DNA of 7,531 nt from Ignavibacteriales bacterium (GTDB taxonomy: Bacteria > Bacteroidota > Ignavibacteria > Ignavibacteriales > Melioribacteraceae). The notes under the pieces were generated by a model. It saw only the letters and a list, made by a program, of their open reading frames with translations, ran no database searches and was not told the DNA's origin. A program made the position numbers and the translations under genes. Where the stretch lies: NCBI GenBank assembly GCA_020059785.1, contig JAGVBL010000190.1, positions 1 through 7,531 of the forward strand, in the 5' to 3' direction. Of the stretch, positions 6,095-7,531 are shown piece after piece (position 1 is the first letter of the stretch; each line of letters starts with the position of its first letter).

Positions 6095-7093
6095 ATGAAA
6101 ATGCGCAAATTGTTTTACCTGTTATTAATTCTTCCAATCCTCTTTGTTTATACAGGATGTAGTAAAGACGAAAACCCAACCGAACCTGCAAAGATCAACG
6201 AAGCACAGGTATTAATCGAATACCTTGAAGCAAATGGAAATTACTTAAACACTGCAAATCCGGCAATTATTACTGCAGAAGATGTTAGAGCATTACAATT
6301 ATCCAATCCAAGCAAACTTTATATAATTGACGTTAGAGCAGCAGCTGATTTTACAGGAAAAGGATACATTCAGGGTGCTGTAAACGTAACATTAGGAAAT
6401 CTTGTAACGCACATTAAAGGAATTAATACTGCCAATTATGATAGAATTGTTATTGCTTGTTATTCCGGTCAAACCTCCGGTTATGCAACAGCTCTGTTAA
6501 GATTGCTTGGTTACAACAACGTTTACTCTTTAAAATTTGGTATGTCTTCCTGGAACAGTCAGGTTGCTACAAGCTGGAACACAGGAATTGGAAACAATTT
6601 TACTAATTTGGTTACAACTAATTATCCAAAAGCTGCTGCAGGTAACTTACCGACTTTAAATACTGGAAAAACAACCGGAAAGGATATCCTGGAAGCTAGG
6701 ATTAGTACTTTGCTTGCATCAGCAAATCCATTTGGCGATATAAGCATAACATGGTCAACTTTAACATCAAGCTTATCAAACTATTATATCGTTAATTACT
6801 GGATAGCAAACCATTACGCTTTAGGTCATTTACCCGGTGCTATTCAATACACACCAAAAGTTGATTTAGCTCTAAGTGCAAGTCTTAAAACATTGCCAAC
6901 AGATAAAACCGTAGTAGTTTACTGTTATACAGGGCAAACATCAGCTCAAACAGCAGCAATATTAAAGGTTATGGGTTATGATGCAAAATCATTATCCTTT
7001 GGTGTTAATATTATGGCTTATGACTGGATGGGCACAAACGGATTAACACAATGGAAACAAACTGAATGCAAAGAGTACCCATTTGTTAAATAA
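6095..7093 (+). CDS. Tandem rhodanese-domain lipoprotein
   Basis: From the ATG at 6095 the protein is 332 residues long, with a hydrophobic signal and lipobox YTGC (C22), then SKDENPTEP. Two rhodanese-like domains follow. Domain 1 (about 58-158) has IIDVR (77-81), GYIQGAVNV and the active-site loop CYSGQTS starting at C122. Domain 2 (about 195-315) has GHLPGAI (244-250) and CYTGQTS starting at C277, but IVNYW stands where DVR is expected. Both catalytic Cys are present, so either domain could carry a persulfide, unlike classic tandem rhodaneses where the first domain is inactive. It probably acts on the periplasmic or outer face. It shares the sigma54 promoter with the 11-heme lipoprotein. 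From memory, a rhodanese-like lipoprotein (ExtH) also occurs in a Geobacter conduit cluster. Thiosulfate, polysulfide, selenite or tellurite chemistry are candidate roles. The alternative start at 6101 would also leave a good signal peptide. Confidence 0.92.
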   Translation: MKMRKLFYLLLILPILFVYTGCSKDENPTEPAKINEAQVLIEYLEANGNYLNTANPAIITAEDVRALQLSNPSKLYIIDVRAAADFTGKGYIQGAVNVTLGNLVTHIKGINTANYDRIVIACYSGQTSGYATALLRLLGYNNVYSLKFGMSSWNSQVATSWNTGIGNNFTNLVTTNYPKAAAGNLPTLNTGKTTGKDILEARISTLLASANPFGDISITWSTLTSSLSNYYIVNYWIANHYALGHLPGAIQYTPKVDLALSASLKTLPTDKTVVVYCYTGQTSAQTAAILKVMGYDAKSLSFGVNIMAYDWMGTNGLTQWKQTECKEYPFVK

Positions 7094-7105
7094 ATAAATA
7101 TATTA

Positions 7106-7135
7106 AAGTCCCTCTTATTAGGGGGACTTAATTTA
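7106..7135 (+). terminator. Probable terminator after the rhodanese gene
   Basis: AAGTCCCTC/GGGGGACTT forms a 9-bp stem (one T-G wobble) around a TTATTA loop, 12 nt after the stop codon. It is followed by AATTTATT, not a full T-run. On the opposite strand the stem is followed by CTTTAATATATTTATT, so it may end transcription weakly in both directions. It probably closes the sigma54 unit, perhaps with some read-through into the next gene. Confidence 0.65.
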
Positions 7136-7159
7136 TTATAAATCAGATTGAGATTCTAA

Positions 7160-7531
7160 ATGAAAGAAATGTTAGGCAATCAATTTTTTATGGCCAGAAA
7201 TTATCCTGCTGCCCAAAAAGAATTTGAGGAAGTATACCTAACCAAACCGAGTAATATTTCTGTAAAGAAAAAATTACTCATTTGTTATACGCAAACTGGT
7301 AAACTAAAAGAAGCCATCAATTTATTTTGTGAAATAATTAATGAAGATTTAGAAATTATCCTTAAGACTGATCCGGTTAAGGAAGATTGCCCCTGTCCTG
7401 AATTAATTGAAAAAATCGAAAGACAAATTCATCCCGAGAATGAGAGCAATGAACTTCTACTTGTTTTGGCTATTATCTGGCTTTATTGTGACGAGAAAAA
7501 ATCTTTAGAATATTTTAACAAACTTCATGAA
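7160..7531 (+). CDS. TPR-like cytoplasmic protein, 3'-truncated by the window end
   Basis: An open frame of 124 codons from the ATG at 7160 reaches the window edge without a stop. Residues 1-30 and 31-64 fit two tetratricopeptide-type helix pairs: MLGNQFFMARNY with PAAQKEFEEVYLTKP, then KKKLLICYTQTGKLKEA with a following helix. More helical sequence follows. There is no signal peptide, so it is likely cytoplasmic, unlike the exported proteins before it. It has five Cys, including a C-P-C pair (C77 and C79, DCPCP). It starts 66 nt after the rhodanese stop and beyond a hairpin, so it may be a separate transcript. TPR domains usually serve as protein-binding scaffolds. The partner is not predictable and the C-terminal part is missing. 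Confidence 0.75.
   Translation, partial: MKEMLGNQFFMARNYPAAQKEFEEVYLTKPSNISVKKKLLICYTQTGKLKEAINLFCEIINEDLEIILKTDPVKEDCPCPELIEKIERQIHPENESNELLLVLAIIWLYCDEKKSLEYFNKLHE

Overview
The window reads as a piece of an AT-rich, Gram-negative genome that respires with outer-membrane multiheme cytochromes. Three features point to the Bacteroidota/Ignavibacteriota side of the tree: most starts lack a Shine-Dalgarno sequence, three lipoproteins have acidic or polar residues right after the lipid-modified Cys, and AT-rich codons are preferred. Ignavibacteria are my best guess, but this is inferred from style and not from a database match. All genes are on the + strand.

Left unit (1-3098): the 3' part of a β-barrel outer-membrane protein (1-801), a 14-heme cytochrome (808-2016) and a 9-heme lipoprotein of the mixed CX4CH/CX2CH type known from Geobacter (2038-3054). 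Spacing is tight (6 and 21 nt) and the unit ends at a clear intrinsic terminator (3072-3098). A barrel followed by periplasmic and lipid-anchored multiheme cytochromes is the layout of a porin-cytochrome electron conduit.

Centre (3108-4637): a PAS-AAA+-Fis sigma54 activator (3134-4465), then a 211-nt intergenic region with a textbook -24/-12 promoter (4621-4637). Two near-perfect copies of the dyad GAAACA-N3-TGTTTC lie 50-130 nt upstream of that promoter. One or two degenerate copies lie directly in front of and over the activator's own start codon. This looks like a one-component, redox- or ligand-sensing switch that activates the genes to its right and may control itself.

Right unit (4677-7135): an 11-heme lipoprotein with ten CX2CH motifs and one rare CX3CH motif (4677-6047), then a tandem-rhodanese lipoprotein (6095-7093) whose two active-site Cys loops are both intact, closed by a moderate hairpin. 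A cytoplasmic TPR-like gene begins at 7160 and runs off the end.

Together the window holds 34 predicted heme-binding motifs (31 CX2CH, two CX4CH, one CX3CH). The most interesting idea is a sigma54-switched module pairing an unusual multiheme lipoprotein with a double rhodanese lipoprotein, next to a porin-cytochrome conduit. That suggests extracellular or periplasmic electron transfer tied to sulfur, selenium or tellurium chemistry. The substrate cannot be read from sequence alone.
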